Below, one piece after another: positions 17,828 through 28,604 of a stretch of DNA of 64,000 nucleotides; the first letter of the stretch is position 1; each line of letters opens with the position of its first letter. Origin of the DNA: UPXZ01 sp049840795 (GTDB lineage Bacteria; Bacteroidota; Bacteroidia; Bacteroidales; Paludibacteraceae); the NCBI GenBank assembly GCA_049840795.1, contig JASGJK010000009.1, positions 186,001 to 250,000 on the forward strand, given 5' to 3'. Both the position numbers and the translations under genes were made by a program. Below the pieces are notes generated by a model. It had not been told where the DNA came from and did no database searches. It saw only the letters and a list, made by a program, of their open reading frames with translations.

Positions 17828-19366
17828 TTAGCCAGCCCAGCCTTCTCTATCTAAATTCCGATAATTTATAGCTTCTGAAAGATGTTCCGCAAGTACATTT
17901 TCACTATCATCCAAGTCTGCAATCGTACGCGAAACTTTCAGTATTCTATCGTATGCGCGAGCAGACAAATTTAATCGTTGCATCGCCTCTTTGAGCAGAG
18001 TACTTCCTTCGGCGTTGGGTTGCGCATAAATGCGTAATTGTTTTGACGACATTTGAGCATTGCAATACACTCCGTCTGTATCGCGAAAACGCAGTTCCTG
18101 AATCTGGCGGGCTTTTATAACACGAAGCCTGACTTTTTCGCTATCTTCCGACTCTTTGAGCTCGGACAGTTTCTCAAAAGGCACCGGTACGATTTCAATA
18201 TGAATGTCAATCCGATCGAGTAAGGGACCCGAAATGCGGCTTAAGTAGCGTTGTACAACACCCGGAGCACATACACAATCTCGTTCCGGATGGTTATAAT
18301 AACCACATGGGCAAGGATTCATCGATGCCACAAGCATAAAACTGGCAGGGTATTCAATGGCAAATTTTGCTCGCGAAATACATATTTTACGATCTTCCAA
18401 GGGCTGGCGCATCACTTCAAGCACCGTGCGTTTGAATTCAGGAAGTTCATCGAGAAAAAGTACTCCGTTATGTGCTAACGAAATTTCGCCCGGCTGTGGG
18501 AAAGTTCCCCCACCGACCAAAGCAACATCGGAAATGGTATGATGCGGACTACGAAATGGACGTTGCGAAATAAGTGAGGTATTACTGTCAATATTTCCGG
18601 CAACGGAATGAATTTTGGTAGTTTCAAGCGCTTCGTGCAGTGTAAGTGGAGGCAAAATAGTGGGAATCCGTTTGGCGAGCATCGATTTTCCGGCGCCGGG
18701 AGGTCCAACCATAATGATATTGTGACCACCTGCCGCAGCAACTTCCAACGCTCGCTTCACATTTTCCTGTCCTTTTACATCGGCAAAATCTATTTCAGAT
18801 AAGTTTAAATGCTGGGAAAATTCTTCGCGCGTATTTACCACAGTAGGTTCCAAAGCTGATTTTCCGGTAAAAAAATCTACAACTTCGGAGATATTTTCAA
18901 CCCCATATACATCCAAGTTATTTACCACAGCAGCTTCTCGCGCATTCTGTTTGGGCAAAATCAATCCTTTGAATTTTTCTTCGCGCGCTTTAATGGCGAT
19001 AGGCAATACCCCTTTTATTGGCTGTAAACCACCATCGAGCGATAACTCACCCATAATGACATATTTCTCCAATTCTTCAAAAGGTATCCGTTCTGCGCCT
19101 GCCAGCATTCCTATCGCTAAAGGCAAATCGTACGCCGAACCTTCTTTACGAATATCAGCAGGCGCCATATTTACAATCACCTGTTTTCGAGGCATTCTCA
19201 AACCGGTATATTCCAATGCAGATACAATACGTTCGTGGCTTTCACGCACTGCATTATCGGGCAATCCTACCAACATAAAACGGATTCCGTTCCCTACGTT
19301 TACTTCAATAGTTACAATCGTGGCATTGATGCCTTGCACTGCCGCACCAAAAGTTTTAACAAGCAT
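17828..19366 (-). CDS. comM: YifB/ComM family AAA ATPase (Mg-chelatase-like)
   Basis: 512 residues from the ATG at 19366 (MLVKTFGAAVQGINAT), matching the family start. N-terminal S5-like ChlI domain, then AAA+ core with Walker A VGPPGAGKSMLAKR, Walker B GVLFLDELPEF and the MNPCPCGYYNHPERDC insertion, and a C-terminal RAYDRILKVSRTIADLD helical domain. ComM homologues are branch-migration helicases aiding integration of transformed DNA; function here is by homology. Confidence 0.93.
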   Translation of the reverse strand: MLVKTFGAAVQGINATIVTIEVNVGNGIRFMLVGLPDNAVRESHERIVSALEYTGLRMPRKQVIVNMAPADIRKEGSAYDLPLAIGMLAGAERIPFEELEKYVIMGELSLDGGLQPIKGVLPIAIKAREEKFKGLILPKQNAREAAVVNNLDVYGVENISEVVDFFTGKSALEPTVVNTREEFSQHLNLSEIDFADVKGQENVKRALEVAAAGGHNIIMVGPPGAGKSMLAKRIPTILPPLTLHEALETTKIHSVAGNIDSNTSLISQRPFRSPHHTISDVALVGGGTFPQPGEISLAHNGVLFLDELPEFKRTVLEVMRQPLEDRKICISRAKFAIEYPASFMLVASMNPCPCGYYNHPERDCVCAPGVVQRYLSRISGPLLDRIDIHIEIVPVPFEKLSELKESEDSEKVRLRVIKARQIQELRFRDTDGVYCNAQMSSKQLRIYAQPNAEGSTLLKEAMQRLNLSARAYDRILKVSRTIADLDDSENVLAEHLSEAINYRNLDREGWAG

Positions 19367-19406
19367 ATTTCTCAAAAAAAATTAGGTAAATTAAAATTTA
19401 TCAGCG

Positions 19407-20423
19407 CTATTTCGACAAACTTGCTGACAATAAAAAAAGCTGTTCAAAATAGAGTTTCCCTTCGGAAAAACTTTGTCGGGAGGCAAGTTCTCCCGTAACA
19501 TATTTTGTATCGAATACCTTTAAATAAATCTTATTCTGAAAATAAAGATTTCCTCGTAAAAATGGATTTCCCCAGTAAAGATTATGTCCAAATTCATTGT
19601 AAAGTTTCATCCGAGGTTGTCCGGCATAAAGCAAATTTTGTACTCCCCATCGTTTATATTCAGCATCGGCTTGGGCTACAAAACCTACGGGTATGTAAGT
19701 GTCATCCATAAATTGTCTGTTTCGCTCAAAACCGGCTAATACCCCACCGGATACCGTTACGTTGTTCCAATCTTTACCGGAATACTTGTATCCTAACGAA
19801 ATCTGTGCCAAAATGTTCTCACAGACATGTTGGTTAGGATGCGATGGACGTGTGCCTGCATAATGAAACACATACGATTGAAAGGACGTAAAGAAACTCC
19901 GGGCAAACGCATGATAGGCAGAAGCGCCAAGAAAGAAACTTTCTCTGATTGTGTCTGACTGTAAGCCCGTCCAATCTAACCAAAGTTTGAAGTAACGTCT
20001 GTCATTTCCCTTTTTCAAAAAAAGTCCCTCTATTATCGGCCTGTAATATCTCACAGAATCTTGGAAAAAGAAATTAGAATAATCATTGAATAAATCTTCT
20101 TTTTCAAAAGCGCCTGCTCTAAAAAACGTATTTTTATCTTTGAATTGATAATAAGCTAAAAGCCGAACATTATCTATTGTCTTAATCGAGCCTAACTGTT
20201 TCAACATATTTACTCCACCATATAATGAGTTCGATTTGTCCCATTTTAAGCCGATTTCCGGGGCTAAATGTACGCCAGCCATTGTTTGGTCAAGCGTGTA
20301 AGACGAACCGGCAAATTCGGTATTATCAAAGAAAAAATTCACGCCCGATTTTAACGTAAATTCCTGCCCAAATATATATATCGGGAAAATAAACAAAAAT
20401 AATATTATCTTAGACTTTTTCAT
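19407..20423 (-). CDS. Unknown outer-membrane protein with signal peptide
   Basis: 338 residues. Signal peptide KIILFLFIFPIYIFGQ, then repeated amphipathic beta-strands with aromatic girdles (NSLYGGVNMLKQLG, DKNTFFRAGAFEKED, RYFKLWLDWTGLQ, SFFTSFQSYVFHYAG), suggesting a beta-barrel. No family recognised. Encoded downstream of, and on the same strand as, the ZIP transporter with 38 bp between, so it could be a metal-linked outer-membrane component, but that is only positional inference. Confidence 0.6.
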   Translation of the reverse strand: MKKSKIILFLFIFPIYIFGQEFTLKSGVNFFFDNTEFAGSSYTLDQTMAGVHLAPEIGLKWDKSNSLYGGVNMLKQLGSIKTIDNVRLLAYYQFKDKNTFFRAGAFEKEDLFNDYSNFFFQDSVRYYRPIIEGLFLKKGNDRRYFKLWLDWTGLQSDTIRESFFLGASAYHAFARSFFTSFQSYVFHYAGTRPSHPNQHVCENILAQISLGYKYSGKDWNNVTVSGGVLAGFERNRQFMDDTYIPVGFVAQADAEYKRWGVQNLLYAGQPRMKLYNEFGHNLYWGNPFLRGNLYFQNKIYLKVFDTKYVTGELASRQSFSEGKLYFEQLFLLSASLSK

Positions 20424-20461
20424 TTAGATACACAGATTACGTTATTTTTATACGATTTTGT

Positions 20462-21224
20462 TCAATGCGTATGGTCACCGTGCAACGAGAAATAATACAT
20501 TAGCATTAATCCGGATAAGATGAAAAGCAAATGAATCCAATAATTCTTTTTCGTTGTTCTCTTTAAATATCTCAGGAAATAGTCCATTGGTTGCCAGATA
20601 AATGAAACCGCCGGCAGCAACAGGGAGCACATAATCCGAGAAATGTTCAACACTTTTACCCGCCCATAACGTAAGAATAGTTCCCAAGATAGCTGTACAA
20701 GCTGCTAAAAAATTGAACCAAATCGCTTTGCCTCTTGAAAATCCTGCCCGTATCAATATTCCGAAGTCTCCAATTTCTTGTGGAATCTCGTGTAAAACAA
20801 CGGCGACGGTAGTGGCAATACCTACTTCGTAATTAACCATCCAAGCTGCACCAATTAGAATACCATCTGTAAAATTATGCAATGAATCGGCATATAAACT
20901 TAGGTAACCGTATGACTTAACCTTCTGTGAGTGTGTTTTATCCTTGAAAGAATAAGAGTGAAGCAGTTTTTCCATCACAAAAAACACAAAAAATCCGGCA
21001 ATAGTAAGCCAAGCGGTAAGGTGCGCCGGGTGCAAATGAGCATAGCTCTCAGGTAATAAATGAAATAACGAATTACCCAGCATAGCTCCAGCCGAAAAAC
21101 ACATCAATATAACGAGCAATTTATTTAAACTACCTGTCTTTAACGATAGCAAAAAAACGCCTACCAGTGAAATGCCACTCACTATCAACGTACTAATTAA
21201 GGCGTATAACCAAATTTCATCCAT
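20462..21224 (-). CDS. ZIP-family metal transporter, one frameshift near the C-terminus
   Basis: ZIP transporters move Zn(II), Fe(II) or related ions into the cytoplasm. Eight-helix pattern with the metal-site helices YADSLHNFTDGILIGAAW (TM4) and VVLHEIPQEIGDFGIL (TM5), both with the expected His/Glu ligands. The first frame ends in an atypical tail; at 20547-20551 a five-base homopolymer, if four, joins to NYWIHLLFILSGLMLMYYFS and a His-rich end HGDHTH. I therefore extend the gene to 20462. Confidence 0.85.
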
Positions 21225-21287
21225 AGATTGAAGATTTCAAAATACAAAATTTGTAAAATAATTTGAGGTGTGCAAATAAAAACAAAA

Positions 21288-21315
21288 GACTGTTTCTTTT
21301 TTTATTGAAACAGCC
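21288..21315 (-). terminator. Terminator after the peroxiredoxin gene
   Basis: On the minus strand, GGCTGTTTC, a 10-nt loop, GAAACAGTC (one G-U pair), then TTTTGTTTTTA. It lies 26 bp beyond the stop codon. Confidence 0.75.
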
Positions 21316-21340
21316 TTCCTTTATCTTCCTTTTAATACAC

Positions 21341-21967
21341 TTAGTGATTTGATAAATACGCAGACACACCTTCTTGTGTGGGCTTCATCGCTTTATCACC
21401 TTTTTTCCAATTAGCCGGGCAAACTTCTCCGTATTGTTCGGTAAACTGTAGGGCATCTAATACGCGAATCACTTCGTCAACATTACGACCGAGAGGCATA
21501 TCATTGACTACTTGATGACGCACAATGCCTTCTTTATCAATTAAAAAGAGACCGCGATACGCTTTGGGTGCTCCCGTAAAGATAATTTCTCCCTCTTCGG
21601 TATATTCTTCTGAGCCGGCAAGCACATCGTAGGCTTTTGATACAAACAAGTTTTGATCAGAATATAATGGATAGGTTACACCTTGTATTCCTCCCTGATT
21701 TTGTGGCGTTTGCAGCCATTTCCAATGTGAAAATTCGGAGTCGGTCGAAGCGCCTACCACTACCGCGTTACGAGACTCAAATTCCGCCATCTTATCTTGA
21801 AACGCAATTAACTCCGTAGGACAAACAAACGTAAAATCTGCCGGATAAAAGAAAAAGATTACATACTTGCCTTTGTATTGTTCCAATGAAAAATTTTCGA
21901 TGATTTCTCCACCGTTTACCACAGCAGTGCCCGCTACCGCCGGGGCTTTTTTACCTACTAATACCAT
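21341..21967 (-). CDS. 2-Cys peroxiredoxin (AhpC/Prx1 class)
   Basis: 208 residues from the ATG at 21967 (MVLVGKKAPAVAG); the ORF can be read further upstream but that extension is unlike the family. Peroxidatic Cys49 in FYPADFTFVCPTE and resolving Cys183 in YGEVCPANW with the extended C-terminal arm are both present, so this is a typical 2-Cys enzyme reducing H2O2 and organic peroxides. No AhpF-type reductase is adjacent. Divergent from the TonB receptor gene. Confidence 0.93.
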   Translation of the reverse strand: MVLVGKKAPAVAGTAVVNGGEIIENFSLEQYKGKYVIFFFYPADFTFVCPTELIAFQDKMAEFESRNAVVVGASTDSEFSHWKWLQTPQNQGGIQGVTYPLYSDQNLFVSKAYDVLAGSEEYTEEGEIIFTGAPKAYRGLFLIDKEGIVRHQVVNDMPLGRNVDEVIRVLDALQFTEQYGEVCPANWKKGDKAMKPTQEGVSAYLSNH

Positions 21968-22167
21968 AATTATTAATTTTATATTGTTATTAATTTTATT
22001 CAAGAAGAAAAGCAAAATCTACTAAATAACAATACAAAAGCCATTTTGTTGAGCTATGTGGCAAAAAAATCACTTCTTAATAAATTCAATAAAAGACGAT
22101 TTGGAGAAAAATTCTGAAAAAGACTTATTGTTTTTGTGTACTCAAAAGGGTACTTCCTTTCTGTTGA

Positions 22168-22195
22168 GATACCCCTAAAAACTCCGCTGGGTATC
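22168..22195. promoter_or_regulatory. Inverted repeat upstream of the TonB receptor, possible operator
   Basis: GATACCC, 14 nt, GGGTATC. Lies about 50 bp upstream of the receptor's -7 element and 200 bp upstream of the divergent peroxiredoxin start. The protein that might bind is unknown. Confidence 0.35.
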
Positions 22196-22246
22196 CTTAG
22201 CGAAATATACCTAATATTTGTGATTGTGATAGTATGAAAATGCCTG

Positions 22247-22254
22247 TAATTTTG
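22247..22254 (+). promoter_or_regulatory. Bacteroidota -7 promoter element of the TonB receptor
   Basis: TAATTTTG, with ATTG 20 bp upstream as a partial -33 element. The implied start near 22261 lies downstream of the first in-frame ATG (22234) and supports the start at 22291. Confidence 0.55.
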
Positions 22255-22290
22255 CGGGACTTTATGTCATTAATTTTATCACAAACAAAA

Positions 22291-24637
22291 ATGAAATCAA
22301 TTAAAATTACGTTATTCTTTTTAATAGGAAACCTTGTTTTACAAGCTCAAACGGCATCATTAAAAGGCAAAATACTTACAAATGATGGGCATCCGGCTGA
22401 GAATGTAACGGTTGTGCTGGTGGGCACCGAGAAAAAAACCGTGTCGGATCAGAAAGGCGAATACCAAATTAATCAGGTTGCTCCCGGAAAATATATGCTG
22501 AAATATAGTTTTGTGGGACTACAAACGCTTCAAAAAGAAGTAACCATCGTGCAGGGCGTTCAAACCTTTGTAGAAGATATTGTTCTGTTGGAAAGTGCTA
22601 TAAAACTCAACGAGGTGGTTATCAATAGCCAACGACTGAACCAGTTTGCCGAAAAGCAGACCGAATACGTGTCGCGTATTCCGCTTCACTATATGGACAA
22701 TTCTCAATCGTATTCGTTAGTAACATCCGCGTTAATGAAGGAGCAAATGTCAACTGACATCGTATCGTCATTGAAAAGCATCACCGGCGGCGGTACGGTG
22801 CAGTCGAACGATGGCAATGCGACAGTGTATATCCGTGGATTTCGCTCGGATGCTTCGGTGCGCAACGGTTTACTTGCTTATACCCGCGTACCGGTAGATC
22901 CTCAAAACACGGAGCGCGTAGAAATCATAAAAGGTCCATCCGCAACTTTGTTTGGTGGAAGCACCTCCAATGTGGTATCGCCAGGTGGTGTTATCAACCG
23001 TGTAACAAAACGTCCGAAAGAGACGAAATCTACCGAAATTACTTATCTGGCGGGTACATCGGCTCTAAATAGAGTCGCGCTTGATTATAACACTCCGCTG
23101 AATGCTTCAAACACGGTACTTTTTCGTTTGAATTCTTCTTACCATACCGAAAATAGTTTTCAGGATCAGGGCTATCAGAAAAATTTTATGATTGCCCCTT
23201 CGCTCACCGTAAAACTGAACGACAGAATGAATCTTATGCTTGAGGCGGAATATTCCCAAACTAAACGCAATTTGTTTTTCGCGCGTGGTGTGAATCTTAA
23301 AACGGTGACGGCAAAAAGTTTCGATAAGCTGGCGCTCGACTACGAATCTTCATATACCAGCAACGATATGGCGGCAAATATGAACTCTGTTAATTACAGC
23401 GTGGTGCTCGATTCACGTATCACCGACCACTGGAAGAGTAAAACATCTTTTATCTCTACTAAAAACAACACAAACGGGCAATATTTTCGTCTCGAAATGG
23501 TAAATGATAGTATGGCAGCGCGTAATTTTATCGGTTTTCTGCCACGCAACACAGGTTCTACACAGATTCAGCAGGACTTTAACGGAAGCCACGCGTGGGG
23601 ATGGGGTAAAAATGAGTTTTTAGCAGGTATCAGTTTCTCACAAATTTATGACGATTATCAACGTTACGGATCCGGATTTGTAAATTACGATACCATAAAA
23701 GTAACTTCCTCCACCGTTCCTTCGGTGGCGATGAATACGCTGAATAAAAAATTCCAATCAATGGCATCCATCCAAACGGAAACAAGCCAAAAAGTAACCG
23801 GTATTTACGTGGCAGACGTACTGAAAGTGCTGAACGGACTGGTATTGTCAGCCGGCGTGCGTTACGATATGTTTAGCCTGGACAATTCGTATAGAAACGG
23901 AGTGAGTGCCAAAGATGCCTACACTCAAAATAGTTGGTCGCCAAAATTCGGTGCCATTTACAATTATAAAAATATTATTTCGGCATTTGCGAATTACCAA
24001 AACGGATTTACCAACGTGGCGCCGGTAACTAGTACTTCGGGTAACGTGACCAACTTTAAGCCCATTCAGGCAAATCAGGCGGAAGCGGGCTTAAAGTTCG
24101 ATTTGTTAGAAGGAAGATTAGCCAGTACTATCAGTTATTATCATATCGGTTTAAAATATCTTACGTCAAAATCCTGATAATACCACCGAAACATTACAAG
24201 ATGGGGAGCAAACCAGTGAAGGACTTGAATTTGATATAATTGTTAATCCGTTTCCGGGATTCAATATTGTGGCTGGCTATACGCTCAACAAATCGGAATA
24301 TGTGAAAGTGACCGATACGTCTATCATTGGTAATCGGCCTTCTTACACGCCTGAAAAAATGGCGAACTTCTGGGCAAGTTATCGGGTGCTTAATGGGACA
24401 TTCAATGGGCTTGGAGCCGGATTGGGAATGAACTATGTTAGCAAAATCTATATTAACGATGCAAATACGTTTTATTCTCCTGAATACGCTGTGTTTGATG
24501 CCACATTGTTTTACGACAAAAACAATTACCGTTTTAGTTTGAAGATGGATAATCTTTTGAACAAAAAAATATGGAATGCTTATGGCATCCCGCAAAAAGA
24601 GCGTTCATTGATTGCCGGAATCTCGGTAAGATTATAA
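22291..24637 (+). CDS. TonB-dependent siderophore-type receptor, one frameshift
   Basis: From the ATG at 22291: signal peptide IKITLFFLIGNLVLQAQ, an N-terminal carboxypeptidase-regulatory-like domain (LKGKILTNDGHPAENVTVVL), a plug domain (IRGFRSDASVRNGLLAY; VEIIKGPSATLFGG; SPGGVINRVTKRP, all hallmarks of FhuA/FpvA-type receptors), then a 22-strand-type barrel. At 24153-24156 four A break the frame; five A restore GLKNILRQNPDNTTETLQDG and the last ~150 residues to ISVRL. The ligand is probably a ferric siderophore, inferred from plug motifs and the PepSY neighbour. Confidence 0.88.
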
Positions 24638-24755
24638 TGGCAGGGTTGGTGTTCATTAGCAGGTAAAAATCAGGGGCGGTATCCGTTATATGATACCGTT
24701 CCTGATTTTAAGCAACAGAAGACAATTAACAACGTTCTATAAATTAGCTTATATT

Positions 24756-25841
24756 ATGAATTTCAAAAAAATAATGCGTAAAATACACTTGTGGCTCGCT
24801 TTGCCAAGTGCCATTGTGCTGTTTATCGTTTTTATCACGGGAAGTCTTTTTACTTATACGGATGAACTGTTGGAAGTTTTTCATCGTCCGTACAGCCAAG
24901 TTGCCGTAGGAGAGACCAAAATTCCAGTGGAAGATATTGTAAAAGGGATTCAATCCGCTTATCCGAAAGAGAAAGTTGCTTCATTAGTAGCATATAACGA
25001 ACCGGATAAAAGTTATCGTTTTTTATTGTTCAGTAAGGAAAACGGTATTCGTAATGTGTTTGCCAATCCTTATACGGGGGCTATACTTGGCGAAAGTCGT
25101 GCACATCAGTTTTTTTATAGTTTGGCACACTTGCACGGAGAGTTGCTGTTGGGTGAAACAGGTGGTTGGATTGTAAAAATTGCGACAATCATTATGCTTT
25201 TTCTGATAGTATCCGGCATAGTTCTTTGGTTACCGAAAAAAATAACCTCAAAAAACTGGGTAAATTATTTCACTTTCGGTCATAAACATACTTACAAACG
25301 GATTGCTTTTGATCATCATCGTGTATTAGGTTTTTATTTTGCCGGGCTGTTGCTGTTATTGGTACTCACGGGAATTGTTATGGCTTTCAAACCGCTTTCA
25401 ACTTCGGTAGCAGTGGCAATGGGTGGCGGAAAATCCACCGTGGTAAGTGATTCCATACAGAGCGATAAACGTGAACCTTTACTGAATGTTATTGAAAAAA
25501 TAAACAAACAAGGAAATGTAAAAGAGATGCGGATAGCATTACTTAGCCGAGAGGACAATGGGTTGGTGAAAGTGGCTGCCGGCAAAGAAATTGGCATTCT
25601 GACTTTCAACGGGGATGTTTATTTTGTGGATAGAGTTACCGGCGAATTGGTGAAAAACGATGTGGAAAAGGCAAATGCGAAAGCTGAAAATCTAATGATG
25701 TCGTTGCACACAGGCAACTGGGGCGGTTGGTTCGGGAAACTGACAACGTGCCTTTCGGGATTGATAGGCGCTTATCTTATTGTCACAGGCTTGGTCATTT
25801 GGTGGAACAAACAATTTCGTAAAAAATCAAGCCGAAACTAA
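24756..25841 (+). CDS. PepSY-associated membrane protein (iron-uptake type)
   Basis: 361 residues from the ATG at 24756 (MNFKKIMRKIHLWLALPSA), the family-typical start; the longer ORF reading has no support. Four transmembrane helices: LALPSAIVLFIVFITGSLF; IVKIATIIMLFLIVSGIVLW; LGFYFAGLLLLLVLTGIVM; and SGLIGAYLIVTGLVIWW, with conserved HxHGELLLGETGGW-like and DHHR motifs. Proteins of this family next to TonB receptors are thought to reduce ferric siderophores in the inner membrane. It lies 118 bp after the receptor on the same strand. Confidence 0.85.
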   Translation: MNFKKIMRKIHLWLALPSAIVLFIVFITGSLFTYTDELLEVFHRPYSQVAVGETKIPVEDIVKGIQSAYPKEKVASLVAYNEPDKSYRFLLFSKENGIRNVFANPYTGAILGESRAHQFFYSLAHLHGELLLGETGGWIVKIATIIMLFLIVSGIVLWLPKKITSKNWVNYFTFGHKHTYKRIAFDHHRVLGFYFAGLLLLLVLTGIVMAFKPLSTSVAVAMGGGKSTVVSDSIQSDKREPLLNVIEKINKQGNVKEMRIALLSREDNGLVKVAAGKEIGILTFNGDVYFVDRVTGELVKNDVEKANAKAENLMMSLHTGNWGGWFGKLTTCLSGLIGAYLIVTGLVIWWNKQFRKKSSRN

Positions 25842-25891
25842 CGATTCTGTTTTCAGTACAAAAATGGTTTAGTTTCGGGAGATATGATTTC

Positions 25892-27837
25892 TTACAATTT
25901 TATATTCAGCAAGTAAAAAGACTTGGGTTCCAATTTCACTTCAAAACCAGTGGTTGAAATAGTTGATTCTTCGGTCATAGGCACTACCGTCGCCGGTCTG
26001 TCTAAAGTGTTTTCAAGATCTAAATCAGACGACTTTAATGCTGTCTTTGTTATTTTTCTTTCACCGTTTTTTAATCCTTTCAACTGATAAGAAACAAATT
26101 TATCATTGTCCGAGGTATTGACAATTTTCAAAATAATCTCATTTTTATTCTTATCAAATGTTGACGAGGCATAGATACCGTCTTGTCCTGTAAGTGGTAA
26201 TTTATTCTCGGTTGTGCTCAGTACATTGGTGCCAGCATTGTGCGCATATAGTTGCTGTACATAATAATTGATAGATTTTACACTACGCAGGTTATCAAAC
26301 CAAATTAAATCGGGTTTCCATTGCCAGCCTTTGGTATGTGCGAATAGTGGCGCGTAAGTACACATTTGTACCACATCAGCATTTCGTTCCAATCCTGTCA
26401 TAAATGCAGCTTCGCACAGTGCCGATTCAAAATTGTTCTTTCTGTTTTTGGGGTGGCAAGCATACTCACCGGCAAAGACTTTAGGTCCTTTACGGTCGTA
26501 TGTATCATAGCGAGCGGCATTCGATAAGAACCATTCGGGACTACGATAGTAATGCTCGTCCACAAAGTCTGCTTTCAATCGTTTCATCTCGTTCCACCCA
26601 TAGTCAAAATCTTTACCATCCGGATTTGGACCTGATGAACCGATGATTTTCACTTCAGGATATTTTGTACGAATGGCTTTTACAAATGGCTCTAAACGCT
26701 CGGGATACAACGATCCCCATTGTTCATTGCCTATCGCTATCAATTTTAAATGAAATGGAGCGGGGTGTCCCATTTCAGCTCTTATCTTACCGTACTTTGT
26801 GTTGATGTCTCCATTCGCAAATTCAATCAGATCAAGCGCGTCTTGTACATACGGCTCAAGATCGCATACAGCGATATGGGCATGCTCTTCTTTATTTTGA
26901 AACTGACACACCAAACCGCAACTCAACACAGGAAGCGGTTCTGCACCAATATCTTCGGAGAGTAAAAAGTATTCATAAAAGCCTAAACCGTACGATTGGT
27001 AATAATCGGGGAAAAATCGATACGGAAAGGTATATTGCCAACGGTTGAGATTTAATTTTCGGTTCTCAACAGCTCCGATGGTGCTTTTCCAGTCGTAACG
27101 GTCTCCCATTTCGGTTCCTTCCACAATACATCCTCCGGGGAAACGAAAAACCCCCGGTTTCAAATCGTAAAGTGCTTGTGCGAGGTCGTTGCGCAAACCA
27201 TTTTCACGCCCTTTCCACGTGGCTACCGGAAATAGCGAAATGTGTTCCAAGTCAACAGATGTTCTTGAAGTGAGAAAGATACGCAATTTTGCAGCCGTCT
27301 CGGTGTTGGAAGATTTAATAAGTACTTCGTATTTTTTCCAGTCGGAGGTTACAATCGATAGTTTTTGCGAAACTATTATATTGCTCTCTGTATCAATAAG
27401 TTCTACCCGAATGCTTCCATGCTGATTTTCAGTGTTTCGCGCCCAAACGGTGAAGCGATATTCTTCATTTTTCTTAACACCGATACCAAAATAACCCTCA
27501 TTTTCTAATCCTGTTTGTTTTTCAGGATGCCCTGAATAGGTAAGTTGTACATAATACGGATTATTTTTAAAGGGACCGTCATTTTTTATCTCAACTTTTC
27601 CGAAAGTATTCCAACCCATCAAATGTTGCGGAAATTCAAAAGAACGGTTTTTAATCAATTCGGCATATAACCCGCCATCGGCTCCATAATTGATGTCTTC
27701 AAAAATATTCCGTACATAGTTTTTTGAATGGCGATACCGTTTTTTTTAACATCAACTTGAATAGTATGCGTTTGAGCCATAGATAGCATTAGCCCTACTG
27801 AAATGAAAATCAGTAAAATAGAAGTTTTCTTGCCCAT
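25892..27837 (-). CDS. Secreted GH51 alpha-L-arabinofuranosidase, one frameshift
   Basis: Last gene of the arabinose operon. The ATG at 27837 begins a signal peptide (SILLIFISVGLMLSMAQ), so the enzyme is exported. At 27701-27705 five T (minus strand) interrupt the frame; six restore YGIFFEDINYGADGGLYAEL, the GH51 N-terminal signature, joining without gap to IKNRSFEFPQ. The (beta/alpha)8 core has the acid/base Glu in IGNEQWG and the nucleophile Glu in FAGEYACH; the C-terminal beta-domain is complete. About 648 residues. It releases terminal arabinofuranose from arabinan or arabinoxylan oligosaccharides, feeding the symporter and AraBAD enzymes. Confidence 0.92.
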
Positions 27838-27849
27838 GATTTTGAAATG

Positions 27850-28539
27850 CTAAAAGTCAATATTGGTATTTGTCAATGAATCTTTGTTGTCGGTAAATTT
27901 ATAATAATATGCTCCTTTTTTTGAATTGGTTTTATCAATTTCATTCAATTTTTCTAAAAAATTCATATTCATCATTTTTTTTCTAAAATTGCGTTTGTCC
28001 AACGGATGGGCATAAATAGCCTCATAAAGAGCTTGAAGCTGTGTAAGTGTAAATTTTTCGGGTAAAAGATTAAACCCAATAGGCTGCACGGCTGCTTTTC
28101 GTCTCAAGATTGAAAGGGCATCCTGTACCATTTGCGAGTGGTCAAAAATTAATTCGGAGGCTTGGTTTATGTTAGTCCAAAATGCTTTATGCTCTTTGAG
28201 CAACGATTTGTCATAAGTGGATATGTCAATCAAAGCATAAAACGCGCAAGAGATAACACGTTCACCCGGATCTCGTTCTATTTCACCATACACACCCACT
28301 TGTTCCATAAATAAATTTTCTAACCCGGTGAGGTTTGACAAAACATTTATCGCCGCATCATTCACAGATTGCCCTTTCTTAACAAAACCTCCCATCAGTG
28401 AAAGTCCTCCTTGATTAGGTTCCATTGCCCTATTATGGCACAAAAGACGCATTTCATTATTTTGAAACCCAAAAATAATACAGTCCACTGCAACCAAAAA
28501 GGTGTCTTGCGAACTATAAAAAGCAGCGCTTGCCGTCAT
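27850..28539 (-). CDS. araR: AraR, NrtR-family arabinose-responsive repressor
   Basis: 229 residues from the ATG at 28539. The N-terminal Nudix-like domain (VAVDCIIFGFQNNEMRLLC; GLSLMGGFVKKGQSVNDAA) has a degenerate Nudix box lacking the catalytic Glu pattern, as expected for a sugar-sensing rather than hydrolytic domain. The C-terminal winged helix (FTLTQLQALYEAIYAHPLDKRNFRKKM cut as family) fits NrtR regulators. In Bacteroides thetaiotaomicron the homologue BtAraR binds L-arabinose as a negative effector and controls arabinose genes. Position inside the ara operon fits auto-control through the operator at 35639-35657. Confidence 0.9.
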   Translation of the reverse strand: MTASAAFYSSQDTFLVAVDCIIFGFQNNEMRLLCHNRAMEPNQGGLSLMGGFVKKGQSVNDAAINVLSNLTGLENLFMEQVGVYGEIERDPGERVISCAFYALIDISTYDKSLLKEHKAFWTNINQASELIFDHSQMVQDALSILRRKAAVQPIGFNLLPEKFTLTQLQALYEAIYAHPLDKRNFRKKMMNMNFLEKLNEIDKTNSKKGAYYYKFTDNKDSLTNTNIDF

Positions 28540-28563
28540 ATACAAATAGATTTTTTAAAAGTA

Positions 28564-28590
28564 AACTTTGCTGAGACTCTCAGCAAAGTT
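28564..28590. promoter_or_regulatory. Perfect 27-nt palindrome between symporter and araR
   Basis: AACTTTGCTGAGA, one base, TCTCAGCAAAGTT. On the minus-strand transcript it forms a strong hairpin 15 nt after the symporter stop and 24 nt before the araR ATG, with a short T run behind it. It may act as a partial terminator, an RNA-stability element that lowers araR and GH51 expression, or a protein site. Confidence 0.6.
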
Positions 28591-28604
28591 ACTCTTTTAT
28601 ATTT

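Noticed and set aside
22234..22290. Upstream ATG for the TonB receptor
   Set aside because: The promoter -7 element (22247-22254) lies inside this stretch and the signal peptide begins at 22291.
27850..28539. AraR as an active Nudix hydrolase
   Set aside because: The Nudix box lacks the REXXEE catalytic pattern; a wHTH follows and the gene sits in the ara operon.
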